Below are positions 31,087 to 38,260 of a DNA stretch of 38,260 nucleotides, in pieces. The position numbers and the translations under genes are program-made. The notes beneath the pieces were generated by a model that did no database searches, was not told the DNA's origin, and worked only from the letters and a program-made list of their open reading frames with translations. The stretch comes from an uncultured Flavobacteriales bacterium (GTDB lineage: Bacteria; Bacteroidota; Bacteroidia; Flavobacteriales_G; Salibacteraceae): assembly GCA_937899835.1 (NCBI GenBank), contig CALCCE010000199.1:1-38260 (forward strand), read 5' to 3'. Within the stretch, counting starts at the first letter, position 1. Each line of letters opens with the position of its first letter.

Positions 31087-31940
31087 GATGCTGGTTTTAA
31101 GGTGGTTTTGTGAACAAAACGGAAGTGTAGGTTGAGCCGATGTTGACCGTAAGCCGTTGGATAGTTGGTTACCGTAGCAAAACGTGCAAATTGCCATTGG
31201 TACCCTATTGCCCACCTGCGGTGCAACTCATACTGTGCTCGAAATCGAAAATTCAGCCGGTCCCACAGCGGAGCGAAAGTGCCATTACGAAAGCTAAAAA
31301 AACTGGTGACCGATTCGTTTTGGTAGGAAAACTCGCCTTTCTCTTGGGCGTCCTGCGGAATGGAAAACGCAAAACCGGTCGATTCCCGGAAATAAGTCAA
31401 CACTCCAACATCTGCGCCCAAGGTTAAGGGGCGCTCCTTCACACTGAGATCGTGCTGTACGCTGGCCCACAGTTGGCTACCAGTGATGGAATAGGTTCCG
31501 TTGTTGCCCAGGTTATTACTATTGCGGAGGTAATAATCCAAGGCATCGAGTTGCCCTCCGAGCCGCCACACACCATGGATGGATCGCAAGTACCGATACG
31601 ATAGAGCGGTGTGAATGACCGAAACAAAATCGGCATCGTGGGTGCTGGCCGATTCTCCACCAAACCCGACGGTGACGTTGTAGTTGCTCACATACTTTTC
31701 AGCGACAGCAGTTCGGTCAAATAAGAACACCATGCCCCCACCACCGTAGCGTACATCCGAATATTTCGTGTCTTGAAAAAAAGAACCTACTCCCCCGAGG
31801 CCCAGCTCCCACATGCTGGTTTTTTGCCCAATGGCGGTGGAAACGAACAACAACAGACTTATCGCCGTGCACCAATGCGGTAGGTAGCGATGCGGGAATT
31901 CCCCGCTACTTCGCACGGATAATTTGGTCAAATACTTCAT
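31083..31940 (-). CDS. Predicted outer-membrane beta-barrel protein
   Basis: A 285-residue exported protein with a long signal region (hydrophobic stretch ~26-38, AISLLLFVSTAIGQ). The mature part has alternating strands with aromatic ends (YRYLRSIHGVWRLGGQLDAL; LNFRFRAQYELHRRWAIGYQ; RLNLHFRFVH), as in outer-membrane barrels of Bacteroidota. I do not recognise a named family. Its stop overlaps the start of the S41 peptidase gene in ATGA, so it likely works with that lipoprotein. It may be an assembly partner, a substrate, or an unrelated operon member. A reading of the alternative start codons did not give a better signal peptide. Confidence 0.7.
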   Translation of the reverse strand: MKYLTKLSVRSSGEFPHRYLPHWCTAISLLLFVSTAIGQKTSMWELGLGGVGSFFQDTKYSDVRYGGGGMVFLFDRTAVAEKYVSNYNVTVGFGGESASTHDADFVSVIHTALSYRYLRSIHGVWRLGGQLDALDYYLRNSNNLGNNGTYSITGSQLWASVQHDLSVKERPLTLGADVGVLTYFRESTGFAFSIPQDAQEKGEFSYQNESVTSFFSFRNGTFAPLWDRLNFRFRAQYELHRRWAIGYQWQFARFATVTNYPTAYGQHRLNLHFRFVHKTTLKPAS

Positions 31941-32077
31941 AGCAAAACCTTACTGGTGAGCTTCCCCCATGCTGGGGTTCAATCATACTCATGGAGCGGA
32001 AACGGACCAATGCCCTTGCTACAAACATGTGAAAAATATTGCCAGTAAGAAACAGGTTTCAGGACAAAGCGTGGTCC

Positions 32078-34099
32078 TCAATTGCACCCTTTTAACATCT
32101 CTGGTGCTACCTCTTCTCCCAATGCGGCACTTTTCCTGAAGCAATGGCAGGCCTCCCCTGGTTTTCCCAATTGCTGATAGGCTAACCCCAAGTTGTAGTA
32201 CAGCCAAGGATGTTGATCGCCCAACTCCAGCGCCTGCTGAAAAGCTTGCTGTGCAGCTTCGGGATTGCCAATGCGCAACATGGCACTGCCGTAATGGTAC
32301 AGTTCCAGATGAGGAGCCTTGTTGCGTTTTGCCTCACTGCCTTCAATGGCCACGGTCAACTCTGGTGCCTCGATCAACAAGGTATTGTCGATGCCCAATT
32401 GCTGGTGCACTGTTTCGGCATACCCGGTAAGGACACTTTCTTCCCTGCCGTGGTCCACTTCGCGCAGGTAGGTTTTCAGATCACTCGCTAAAATCATCTG
32501 CGTTAAGGCAAACAGCGAATCGACTTGTTTGGCCGTCCAAAACTGGCGGTGAAGGGTAGCCTCCAACTCCCGACGGGCCATTTCTACCCGATCGAAATAG
32601 AGGTTGATGAAACAATTGGTATTGGGGTTTTTCTTGAGGTAATAAAAGCTTTCGTCGAGGTTGATCAAAGTGCTCGAAACATAATACACACTGTCGTTGG
32701 CCACATTGCGGTCGAGGTAAATCTGGGCCGACAACTGGTACAACTCCGAGGCGGTGCTCAGGTTGTGGTAATCGTTGAGTTCCCCGTCTACTTCGAAATC
32801 AAAACCATCGTTGATGGCATAGGAAAAGATCCGTTCATTGGACCAAGGCACCACTTTGTTTTTGAAAATCACATTTTGCTTGCTCAGTTCATTGAAGTTG
32901 AACAACACTCCGTTCTCTTTAAAAAATTGCCGATAGGCCAGCCGGCGTTTGCTCGGAATCAGTAGTGTTTGGTACTCCCAAAACAAGGGATCGTAAGGCT
33001 GGGAAACAATTTTTTCGTAATCGGTCACCAGATTTTCCCCGGCGGAATAATGCGGAAGGCCAAAGCCCTGTTCCCGATCGTAGAACAAGACCACTCCCTT
33101 GGTGGCAAGTGGGCGTTGGGCACGTGCATTGGCGTAGATAAAATCGTATTCAAAAGTCACTTTCTCCAATCCAAAAGCAGTTGCGTCAACAAACGAATAC
33201 TGCACCTCAAAATTCAGTTGACTCATTTCGTCTCCCGGGTTGATTTCCCCAAAAGGGTGCTTTTGAAGGTTGTCGGCCTTCAGTTGCACTTCCATCAACT
33301 GCCCTTTTGCTTTGTTCAACGTAATCAATGCATCGAACTGGTCGCCCGATTTGGAAATCAACTCCAACTGCACCCAATCATCGCCCGAACTCACCGGATG
33401 GTATTCATAAAGTTTGGCAATTTGCTTTTTCCCAAAGTGCAACGGGTTGTCGGGAAAAGTGTTGTTGCTCTTGTAGATGAGGTTGTAATTGGCCAGTATT
33501 TCAGTCGTACTGAGGTTGACAAAGTAACTCTGATCCACCGGACTCATGCCGATGCGCCCGGTTTTGAGGTGCAAATCACCAAACCCGGTGGACCTTACCT
33601 CGGCATTGAAATAGCACTCGATCAGCTCCACCGGTTGGCCTTGCGTGGCACTTTCGAGCGAAAAATAGGTTTTGTGGATTGCGTTACCCGAACGCCGCAA
33701 ATGCCTGCCTGCGCGCACCAACAGGTCCAACAACACCTCTTTGTCGGCATATACCGCAACCGTGTTGAGTTCTACCCCAACCGGCTGCAACACAATGCCG
33801 CCTTTTTGAAGCACTTCAGAGGCTACCACGGTATGTTTTTGAAATCCGATGTAGGTGACCATCAAACTATCAGTCAATTGACAATTAACTATAAATCGTC
33901 CGTCTTCGTTGGTAACGGCCCCTTTTAGCGTCCGCTTGAGCACGACATGGGCGTAGGGCAATGGGGTTTTATCTGCCGCCGACTGCACTACTCCACTCAC
34001 CTTTACGACTTGCCCCACCACTTGATGGCGGGCTCCTATGAACAGGAAGAAGAGCAAAAGGAAGGATAAAGTGCACGAGGAGAGTCGGGAAGCGTTCAT
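32078..34099 (-). CDS. CarboxypepD_reg-like domain protein with C-terminal TPR
   Basis: A 673-residue exported protein. The signal peptide is ~1-30 (LSFLLLFFLFIGARHQVVGQ). A carboxypeptidase-regulatory-like domain follows (~34-115: VSGVVQSAADKTPLPYAHVV, then TNEDGRFIVN), as in TonB-linked outer-membrane proteins of Bacteroidota. A large middle region (~120-590) has mixed strands and no plug or porin motifs I recognise. The C-terminus has TPR-like helices (~595-660: AMLRIGNPEAAQQAFQQALE; WLYYNLGLAYQQLGKPGEAC). It could be a surface or periplasmic protein scaffold. It follows the upstream hypothetical gene by 6 bases, so it is third in an operon headed by an HxlR regulator. No T9SS domain is seen. 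Confidence 0.8.
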   Translation of the reverse strand: MNASRLSSCTLSFLLLFFLFIGARHQVVGQVVKVSGVVQSAADKTPLPYAHVVLKRTLKGAVTNEDGRFIVNCQLTDSLMVTYIGFQKHTVVASEVLQKGGIVLQPVGVELNTVAVYADKEVLLDLLVRAGRHLRRSGNAIHKTYFSLESATQGQPVELIECYFNAEVRSTGFGDLHLKTGRIGMSPVDQSYFVNLSTTEILANYNLIYKSNNTFPDNPLHFGKKQIAKLYEYHPVSSGDDWVQLELISKSGDQFDALITLNKAKGQLMEVQLKADNLQKHPFGEINPGDEMSQLNFEVQYSFVDATAFGLEKVTFEYDFIYANARAQRPLATKGVVLFYDREQGFGLPHYSAGENLVTDYEKIVSQPYDPLFWEYQTLLIPSKRRLAYRQFFKENGVLFNFNELSKQNVIFKNKVVPWSNERIFSYAINDGFDFEVDGELNDYHNLSTASELYQLSAQIYLDRNVANDSVYYVSSTLINLDESFYYLKKNPNTNCFINLYFDRVEMARRELEATLHRQFWTAKQVDSLFALTQMILASDLKTYLREVDHGREESVLTGYAETVHQQLGIDNTLLIEAPELTVAIEGSEAKRNKAPHLELYHYGSAMLRIGNPEAAQQAFQQALELGDQHPWLYYNLGLAYQQLGKPGEACHCFRKSAALGEEVAPEMLKGCN

Positions 34100-34105
34100 G
34101 ATGAA

Positions 34106-34855
34106 TTATTCGGTTTGAAAACCCGCACCCGTCCAGTGCCAGATGCGGATTTCATCGGTTGGGAAAAAGAAACCCTGGTCGGGATCAAATCGAAAAACAG
34201 GTTGAACGATTTGTCGGGTTTCCGGGTCAAAAGTGAGGGCAATATCCGTGGCACGAGGTGCTTCTACCGCCAAATAGCGGTCTTTACCAAAAGCTTTGGC
34301 CACTTCGGCCAGTCCTGCTTCGGTATGGCAAAACAAGCGGATGATCTTGTGGTGATGCCCGGCCCCGTGCGTTCCTCCTCCCAGCAGCAAATAGTAGCGG
34401 GAAGAATCGGTGGTAAACTGGTAAATCTTGCCATACCCTGAATCGGTAAATCCGCCTTCCAGATCATCGGAATCATCCAGCAAAGGCAATATTTGTATCC
34501 CATCTTCAAAAGCATATTGCGCAAAAGCTACTGTTTCGTGGTTGGAGCCTCCGAGGCGGTAGTTGAAGGAAACTACACGCAGCAAACGGTCTTCCGACAG
34601 TTGAATACCCACCTTCTCACGCAATAGCGGGAAGGCATACCGCTGTGAAGCCGGATTTTGTAATAAGGCCAACAAGCTATCCTGAAAACACCGGGCCAGG
34701 CTATCCGATCGGCGTGAATAATCGAAGGCCACCGACAAATACGCAGCTCTAAGGTGCACAATTTGTGCCTCTCGCTTCGCGATATCTGCCTCTTGCCCCA
34801 ATCCAAAGGTGGTGCAGCATAACAACAAAACGCCAATAGCTATACCGAGTCTCAT
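34106..34855 (-). CDS. Secreted protein of unknown function
   Basis: A 249-residue exported protein with a signal peptide (~1-21, MRLGIAIGVLLLCCTTFGLG). The body contains a helical N-terminal part (REAQIVHLRAAYLSVAFDYS) and a strand-rich C-terminal part with a glycine/histidine patch (LLLGGGTHGAGHHHK, ~157-171) that could bind a metal. I know no family for it. Start: ATG 34855 overlaps the HxlR stop as ATGA; the longer frame to 34897 lies inside the regulator gene. Its stop is 6 bases before the CarboxypepD_reg-TPR gene, which suggests the two exported proteins act together and are under HxlR control. Confidence 0.7.
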   Translation of the reverse strand: MRLGIAIGVLLLCCTTFGLGQEADIAKREAQIVHLRAAYLSVAFDYSRRSDSLARCFQDSLLALLQNPASQRYAFPLLREKVGIQLSEDRLLRVVSFNYRLGGSNHETVAFAQYAFEDGIQILPLLDDSDDLEGGFTDSGYGKIYQFTTDSSRYYLLLGGGTHGAGHHHKIIRLFCHTEAGLAEVAKAFGKDRYLAVEAPRATDIALTFDPETRQIVQPVFRFDPDQGFFFPTDEIRIWHWTGAGFQTE

Positions 34856-35202
34856 CCTGCTACCTTGGGTTTTTCCGACATGTTGGTGAGGCCCCAAGCG
34901 CTCATGGCGTCAATCACTGGAAACAATCCACGGCCAAAGTCGGTGAACCCGTATTCGACCCTTGGCGGAATTTCGGGAAAGATGGTGCGGGTAAGAATAC
35001 CATCCGCTTCCAACTCGCGCAACTGCTTGGTGAGCATTTGCTTGGTGATGCCCTCGATGCCTCTTTCCAAAATACCAAAGCGGTTGGCGCCTTTGCGAAT
35101 GAGGTGTATCAAAATGGGCTTCCATTTTCCTCCGATGTGTTGCATACAAAAAGTCACGGGGCAATCGGCATGTTGCACTTTAGGAGTGATTGTTTTTTTC
35201 AT
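34852..35202 (-). CDS. HxlR family transcriptional regulator
   Basis: A 116-residue winged-helix regulator. CPVTFCMQHIGGKWKPILIH (14-33) is the family signature; Cys14 aligns with the redox-sensing Cys of YodB/HypR-type members, and Cys19 is a second cysteine. The wing and recognition helix follow (KQMLTKQLRELEADGILTRT; VEYGFTDFGRGLFPVI). The family often controls nearby oxidoreductases in response to quinones or aldehydes. Here an MDR oxidoreductase is divergently transcribed and an inverted repeat stands between them. Its stop overlaps the next start (ATGA), so it also heads a three-gene operon. Confidence 0.93.
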   Translation of the reverse strand: MKKTITPKVQHADCPVTFCMQHIGGKWKPILIHLIRKGANRFGILERGIEGITKQMLTKQLRELEADGILTRTIFPEIPPRVEYGFTDFGRGLFPVIDAMSAWGLTNMSEKPKVAG

Positions 35203-35228
35203 GGCCTAAACATTTGATTTTCAACATA

Positions 35229-35246
35229 AGTCACTTTTAAATGACT
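35229..35246. promoter_or_regulatory. Inverted repeat between hxlR and the oxidoreductase (candidate HxlR operator)
   Basis: AGTCACTTTTAAATGACT has five-base perfect arms (AGTCA / TGACT) and only two mismatching pairs over 18 bases. A third half-site TGACT occurs at 35261-35265. The region is AT-rich, as is usual for HxlR operators. Confidence 0.6.
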
Positions 35247-35349
35247 AAACAATTAAAAAATGACTACTTGCACTATTCATACAATGGTAGAAAATTTGCA
35301 AGACCTGTACTAAGGAGAAGATGCAGGAATTAATCAATTTCCATAGTCT

Positions 35350-36333
35350 ATGAAAGCCATTGTTCGCAGCCGCCCCGGCAAAGCCCTTTCTACCATGCAA
35401 GTCATGGACTTGCCCCCTCCTTCCCTGCCTGCTGATCATCTTCGCATTCGCGTGGCCACCAGCCGCATCAATCCGGTGGATGTCGATTTAATGAAGGGCA
35501 TGCCCTTTCTGAAGTATAAGCAACCGCAAATCGGAGGTATCGACGGTGCAGGCGAGGTGCTGGAAAGGGGCACTGCTACGACCGGCTTTCAACCCGGAGA
35601 TCGGGTATTTTTTTATCGTCACTTCACCGATATGGGTACCTGGGCAGAGGAAATCAGTGTTCCGGCCAATGTAGTGGCCAAAATTCCTCAACACCTGGAA
35701 TTGACGGATGCCGGTGCAGTGGCGCTTCCCCTTCTCACGGCTTTCGAATCGATGCAACAATTTCAGGGAAAAACCGGCCAAACCATTTTGATTCACGGAG
35801 GTGCTGGAGGAGTGGGTTTTCAAGCGGTTCAGGTGGCAGTGGCCCTCGGGCTCAAGGTGGTTGCCACCGCCAGCGCGAAAGACGAAAAACGATTGAAAAC
35901 AGCCGGCGTTGCTCAATGCATCGACTATAAAAGTCAGCGCTTTGAGCAAGTACTGAAACCAGGAGCAATCGATTTCATTTTCGATACGGTGGGAAAAGAT
36001 ACTTTACTCCGATCGATGCTGCTTCGACCGAAAAAGGTAGTATCGGTGCATTATGCCGATCCGGCATTGATGCATAAAACCGGAATGAAAGTGCCTGGAG
36101 TGCTCAAGCTCATTTTAAAGTTGGCCAACCGAAAGTTCACCAAAGCCGCAAAAAAGGAAGGGGTAACCTTGCTGGGGCAAGTCACCGGGGGAAATGGGAA
36201 AACCCTCCAAAAAGCCGCTGATTTGGCGCAGAAGTCTGGATTTATCGTAGGGCCATATACCACAATTTCCATTCAAGACATTGCTCAGCAAGGCCTGAAT
36301 GGAAAAAGCGTGGGTCGGATAATTGTGTTCTAA
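35350..36333 (+). CDS. MDR-family NADP-dependent oxidoreductase (quinone oxidoreductase-like)
   Basis: A 327-residue medium-chain reductase without the catalytic zinc. The N-terminal domain contains RINPVDVDLMKGMPFLKYKQ and GIDGAGEVLERG. The cofactor-binding motif is IHGGAGGVGFQAVQ (~148-161), an AxxGxxG-type motif for NADPH. AFESMQQFQGKTGQTILIHG is the usual helix-strand link. These enzymes reduce quinones or enones. The gene is divergent from hxlR and is the likely regulated target. No promoter matching the TAnnTTTG pattern is strong; TAGAAAATTTG near the start is a weak alternative. It converges with the serine hydrolase gene 18 bases away. Confidence 0.92.
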   Translation: MKAIVRSRPGKALSTMQVMDLPPPSLPADHLRIRVATSRINPVDVDLMKGMPFLKYKQPQIGGIDGAGEVLERGTATTGFQPGDRVFFYRHFTDMGTWAEEISVPANVVAKIPQHLELTDAGAVALPLLTAFESMQQFQGKTGQTILIHGGAGGVGFQAVQVAVALGLKVVATASAKDEKRLKTAGVAQCIDYKSQRFEQVLKPGAIDFIFDTVGKDTLLRSMLLRPKKVVSVHYADPALMHKTGMKVPGVLKLILKLANRKFTKAAKKEGVTLLGQVTGGNGKTLQKAADLAQKSGFIVGPYTTISIQDIAQQGLNGKSVGRIIVF

Positions 36334-36351
36334 CGCTCGATGGGAGGAAGC

Positions 36352-37716
36352 TTATTGGAAAATGACTTTCCGGCTTTCCACCAACTGGCCGTTTTGAACA
36401 AGGTTTAAGAGGTAAATGCCAGCTCCGAAAGATGATTTCTCAAGTGTTGTAGTATGGTTTAGAAAGGTTTGTTGTGCAACCAATCGACCAGTTACATCGC
36501 GAAGTTCCAAGTGGGTTTCAACCGGGTTAGTAGCTTGCTCCAACTGAACGGTCATGATATTGGAGCTTGGGTTGGGATACACCTTTACCGTAGCGGTAGC
36601 CTTCGCCAGCTCGGGCGCAGAAACCACCTGCTGAATGTACTCCAACACATCGGTCAATTTCAAAAACATCCGCTCTGTTTCATCGTGAAGTCCATTGTCA
36701 ATGTTCATCACCACGAGGCTAAAATCTGAGTCAAGGCTGTAGTGCATTTGGCTGTTTTGAAAAGTGGTGCCTCCGTGCCCAAGGTAGACCCGGCCTTTGT
36801 AGGTTTCCTCAAAAAGTCCCAGCCCGAGGGTAGTACTACCACTCGTTGGCCCGGTGCGCATCTTGTCCATCGAAGCAGCGGTCAATACTTCACCACTGTA
36901 GAGCTTGTGCGCCCAGGTGGCCAGGTCTTCGGGAGTGGCCACTATACCACCAGCAGCCCAAGCCGAACTGAGCAGCGAGGTGTGGTAATCACCAACGTAT
37001 TGATTTCCCGACCAGGTACCGGTAAGGGTCATTCCATGCGCATCGTATGCTTCCAAAAAAGTGTTGCTCAATTGCAAAGGATCAAACAAACGATCGCGCA
37101 TCACCACATGAAGGGGCTTTTGCTCCACCACTTCAATCACTTTTCCGAGCAAGACGTAGTTGGTGTTGGAATAGGAATAGTTGGCTCCGGGGGTGAATAG
37201 CGGTGCAGCAACAAAACTGTTCAAAATGGTATCCGGATGCCAAAAGACGTTGAAATCGTCGGTGATCTCTGGACCGAAGTTGGGATGGTTGGTGTAATTA
37301 AAAATACCACTGTTGTGCCCTAAGAGTTGTTTTAAGGTAACATTCCCTGGTACGTTGGGATAAGCGGTTGAAAGGTAATCGGAAAGGGGATCATCAATGG
37401 ACAACAGTCCTTCTTCTTCCAGCAGCAGGGTAATGGTGGCCACCATGGTTTTGGTGTTGCTGCCAATATCGTAGAGCAACCCACTTTGCAAAGGCGAAAA
37501 TCCATAATGACCGGATTGGCCCGACCATACCGAACCGTCAGCGAAAACTACCGCACTGGCAGCTCCTTTCATGTTTTCATCCATGCGGCATTGCTGTAAA
37601 ACTTTGTTGAGCGTATCGGCCCACTGAGCACTCATTTGCGCTTGAGCCCCGAGCAGGGTAAAAACCGAGAATAAGAGGGAAAAGCCGAGGGTTTTAAAGA
37701 AGGTAGAGGGTTTCAT
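36352..37716 (-). CDS. Secreted serine hydrolase (class C beta-lactamase-like) with T9SS sorting domain
   Basis: A 454-residue exported enzyme. Signal peptide ~1-26. The beta-lactamase/DD-peptidase fold has SNTK (Ser86, Lys89; the S-x-x-K motif), YSN (182-184; Y-x-N) and HGG (314-316; the third active-site motif). The catalytic set is therefore complete. Residues ~375-454 are a T9SS type A domain (VKVYPNPSSNIMTVQLEQAT, then SFGAGIYLLNLV), so it is secreted by the type IX system. Members of this clan act as esterases, D-amino-acid amidases or peptidases, and lactamase activity is not implied. A promoter and inverted repeat stand upstream at 37731-37775. Confidence 0.93.
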   Translation of the reverse strand: MKPSTFFKTLGFSLLFSVFTLLGAQAQMSAQWADTLNKVLQQCRMDENMKGAASAVVFADGSVWSGQSGHYGFSPLQSGLLYDIGSNTKTMVATITLLLEEEGLLSIDDPLSDYLSTAYPNVPGNVTLKQLLGHNSGIFNYTNHPNFGPEITDDFNVFWHPDTILNSFVAAPLFTPGANYSYSNTNYVLLGKVIEVVEQKPLHVVMRDRLFDPLQLSNTFLEAYDAHGMTLTGTWSGNQYVGDYHTSLLSSAWAAGGIVATPEDLATWAHKLYSGEVLTAASMDKMRTGPTSGSTTLGLGLFEETYKGRVYLGHGGTTFQNSQMHYSLDSDFSLVVMNIDNGLHDETERMFLKLTDVLEYIQQVVSAPELAKATATVKVYPNPSSNIMTVQLEQATNPVETHLELRDVTGRLVAQQTFLNHTTTLEKSSFGAGIYLLNLVQNGQLVESRKVIFQ

Positions 37717-37730
37717 TTTCGTTCTTTTTG

Positions 37731-37775
37731 TTTGACTGATGGGTCAAATGTACCGGCTACTGCTCCACTACTAAA
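37731..37775 (-). promoter_or_regulatory. Promoter and inverted repeat upstream of the serine hydrolase
   Basis: On the minus strand TTTA (37775-37772), 19 bases, then TACATTTG (37752-37745): -7 exact, -33 one base off TTTG. The inverted repeat TTTGAC-N6-GTCAAA (37731-37748) overlaps the -7 element and the likely start of transcription, so it could be an operator. Confidence 0.55.
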
Positions 37776-37906
37776 GGAGATTCTGACGAACGGTATTTTC
37801 TTTGGGCTAAACCCACTAATGAGCCGACGAAATGAAAAGCGTCTTCTAACGATGGTCAGGTATGGGTCGAAAAACCAACCCCACCTTTGATACAGGCCTG
37901 TTATTA

Positions 37907-38260
37907 CTAATCCTTCTCAAATTCGATCAACGGCCCGTCTACCTCGGGATGATCGGATAGAAAGAGCCGGCCATTGGTGAAATAGTAATCGTACTCCACC
38001 GTTTCGATGGTGACCGACTGACTGCCGACGGCGATGGGATAAGTACCAGAAGCCAAAATGCTATTCTCAGGCTGAGGGGAGTTATTGCGCACGTGTAGCT
38101 GGTTCGTCTCCACATCAAAAGTCCACACCTGATCCCCCCGTTGGAGAAAAACTGGACGGCATTCGCAGGTCACATCCATCATGTGCCAGGTTCCATAGAG
38201 GCTGTTGGGGGAATTCGATTGGCCAAAATGTTCTCCTTCCTTATTGCAGGAAAACATGAG
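37907..38260 (-). CDS. Partial lipoprotein of unknown function (start outside window)
   Basis: A frame of about 117 codons that runs off the right edge. The first in-window ATG (38257) gives MFSCNKEGEH. The codon before it is Leu, so the sequence reads L-M-F-S-C, which looks like a lipobox ending in the anchoring Cys. The true start and signal peptide are therefore probably beyond the window. The rest is strand-rich (GTWHMMDVTCECRPVFLQ; VWTFDVETNQLHV; SVTIETVEYDYYF; GRLFLSD), resembling small lipocalin-like lipoproteins of Bacteroidota. The two cysteines in VTCECRP could pair. I do not know the function. The region 37717-37906 between it and the hydrolase has only the promoter elements. Confidence 0.65.
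   Translation of the reverse strand, partial: LMFSCNKEGEHFGQSNSPNSLYGTWHMMDVTCECRPVFLQRGDQVWTFDVETNQLHVRNNSPQPENSILASGTYPIAVGSQSVTIETVEYDYYFTNGRLFLSDHPEVDGPLIEFEKD

Noticed and set aside
31087-31215. Longer start for the S41 peptidase
   Set aside because: It lies inside the upstream barrel gene, and the lipoprotein signal starts at 31086 with an ATGA overlap.
1-38260. tRNA, rRNA, insertion sequence or prophage
   Set aside because: No cloverleaf sequences, transposase, integrase or phage structural gene were recognised by eye; short ncRNAs cannot be excluded without a search.

Overview
The window looks like a chromosomal stretch from a member of the Bacteroidota, probably a free-living marine or activated-sludge type near the Saprospiria/Lewinella group. 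Three proteins carry type IX secretion (T9SS) C-terminal sorting domains, one with SprB-like repeats. There is a CarboxypepD_reg protein. Several promoters fit the Bacteroidota pattern TTTG-N19/20-TAnnTTTG, and Shine-Dalgarno sequences are mostly absent. The lineage is inferred from gene content only. No rRNA, tRNA, insertion sequence or CRISPR array was seen.

Layout: 1-399 is the 3' end of a COG2865-type ATP-binding regulator. From 400 to 1663 there is no credible gene; this interval holds a decaying array of ~53-bp repeats built on TGCACC/GGTGCA. Then come a small XRE regulator, a coiled-coil protein with a terminator, and an orphan ORF. At 3599-6915 an MBOAT acyltransferase, an SGNH-like partner and a GT2 glycosyltransferase form a surface-glycan modification operon. 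At 7173-10824 lie a TPR membrane protein, a dihaem cytochrome c peroxidase lipoprotein and a DUF2461 protein. At 10949-16879 two toxin-antitoxin-like loci occur, a Fic protein with an AbiEi-like N-terminus and a HipB/HipA pair, with metabolic and unknown genes between them. At 17654-20820 a Crp-family regulator and a SulP anion transporter form an operon divergent from a methyltransferase, with a CRP-like half-site pair between them.

The clearest pathway is at 23463-27533: an NrtR-type Nudix regulator, bifunctional NadM-Nudix, nicotinamide phosphoribosyltransferase and a divergent PRPP synthetase. Together these give nicotinamide + PRPP -> NMN -> NAD. The promoter in front of nadM is bracketed by two palindromes, a layout that suggests NrtR repression of the salvage operon.

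The right end is dominated by surface and envelope proteins: a LamG/SprB T9SS protein, a beta-barrel plus S41 peptidase pair, an HxlR-led operon with a CarboxypepD_reg-TPR protein, an MDR oxidoreductase divergent from hxlR, a T9SS serine hydrolase, and a partial lipoprotein at the edge. No single gene set is plainly a new system. The most unusual non-coding signals are the 53-bp array, four helically phased repeats before fic, and the dual palindromes before nadM.
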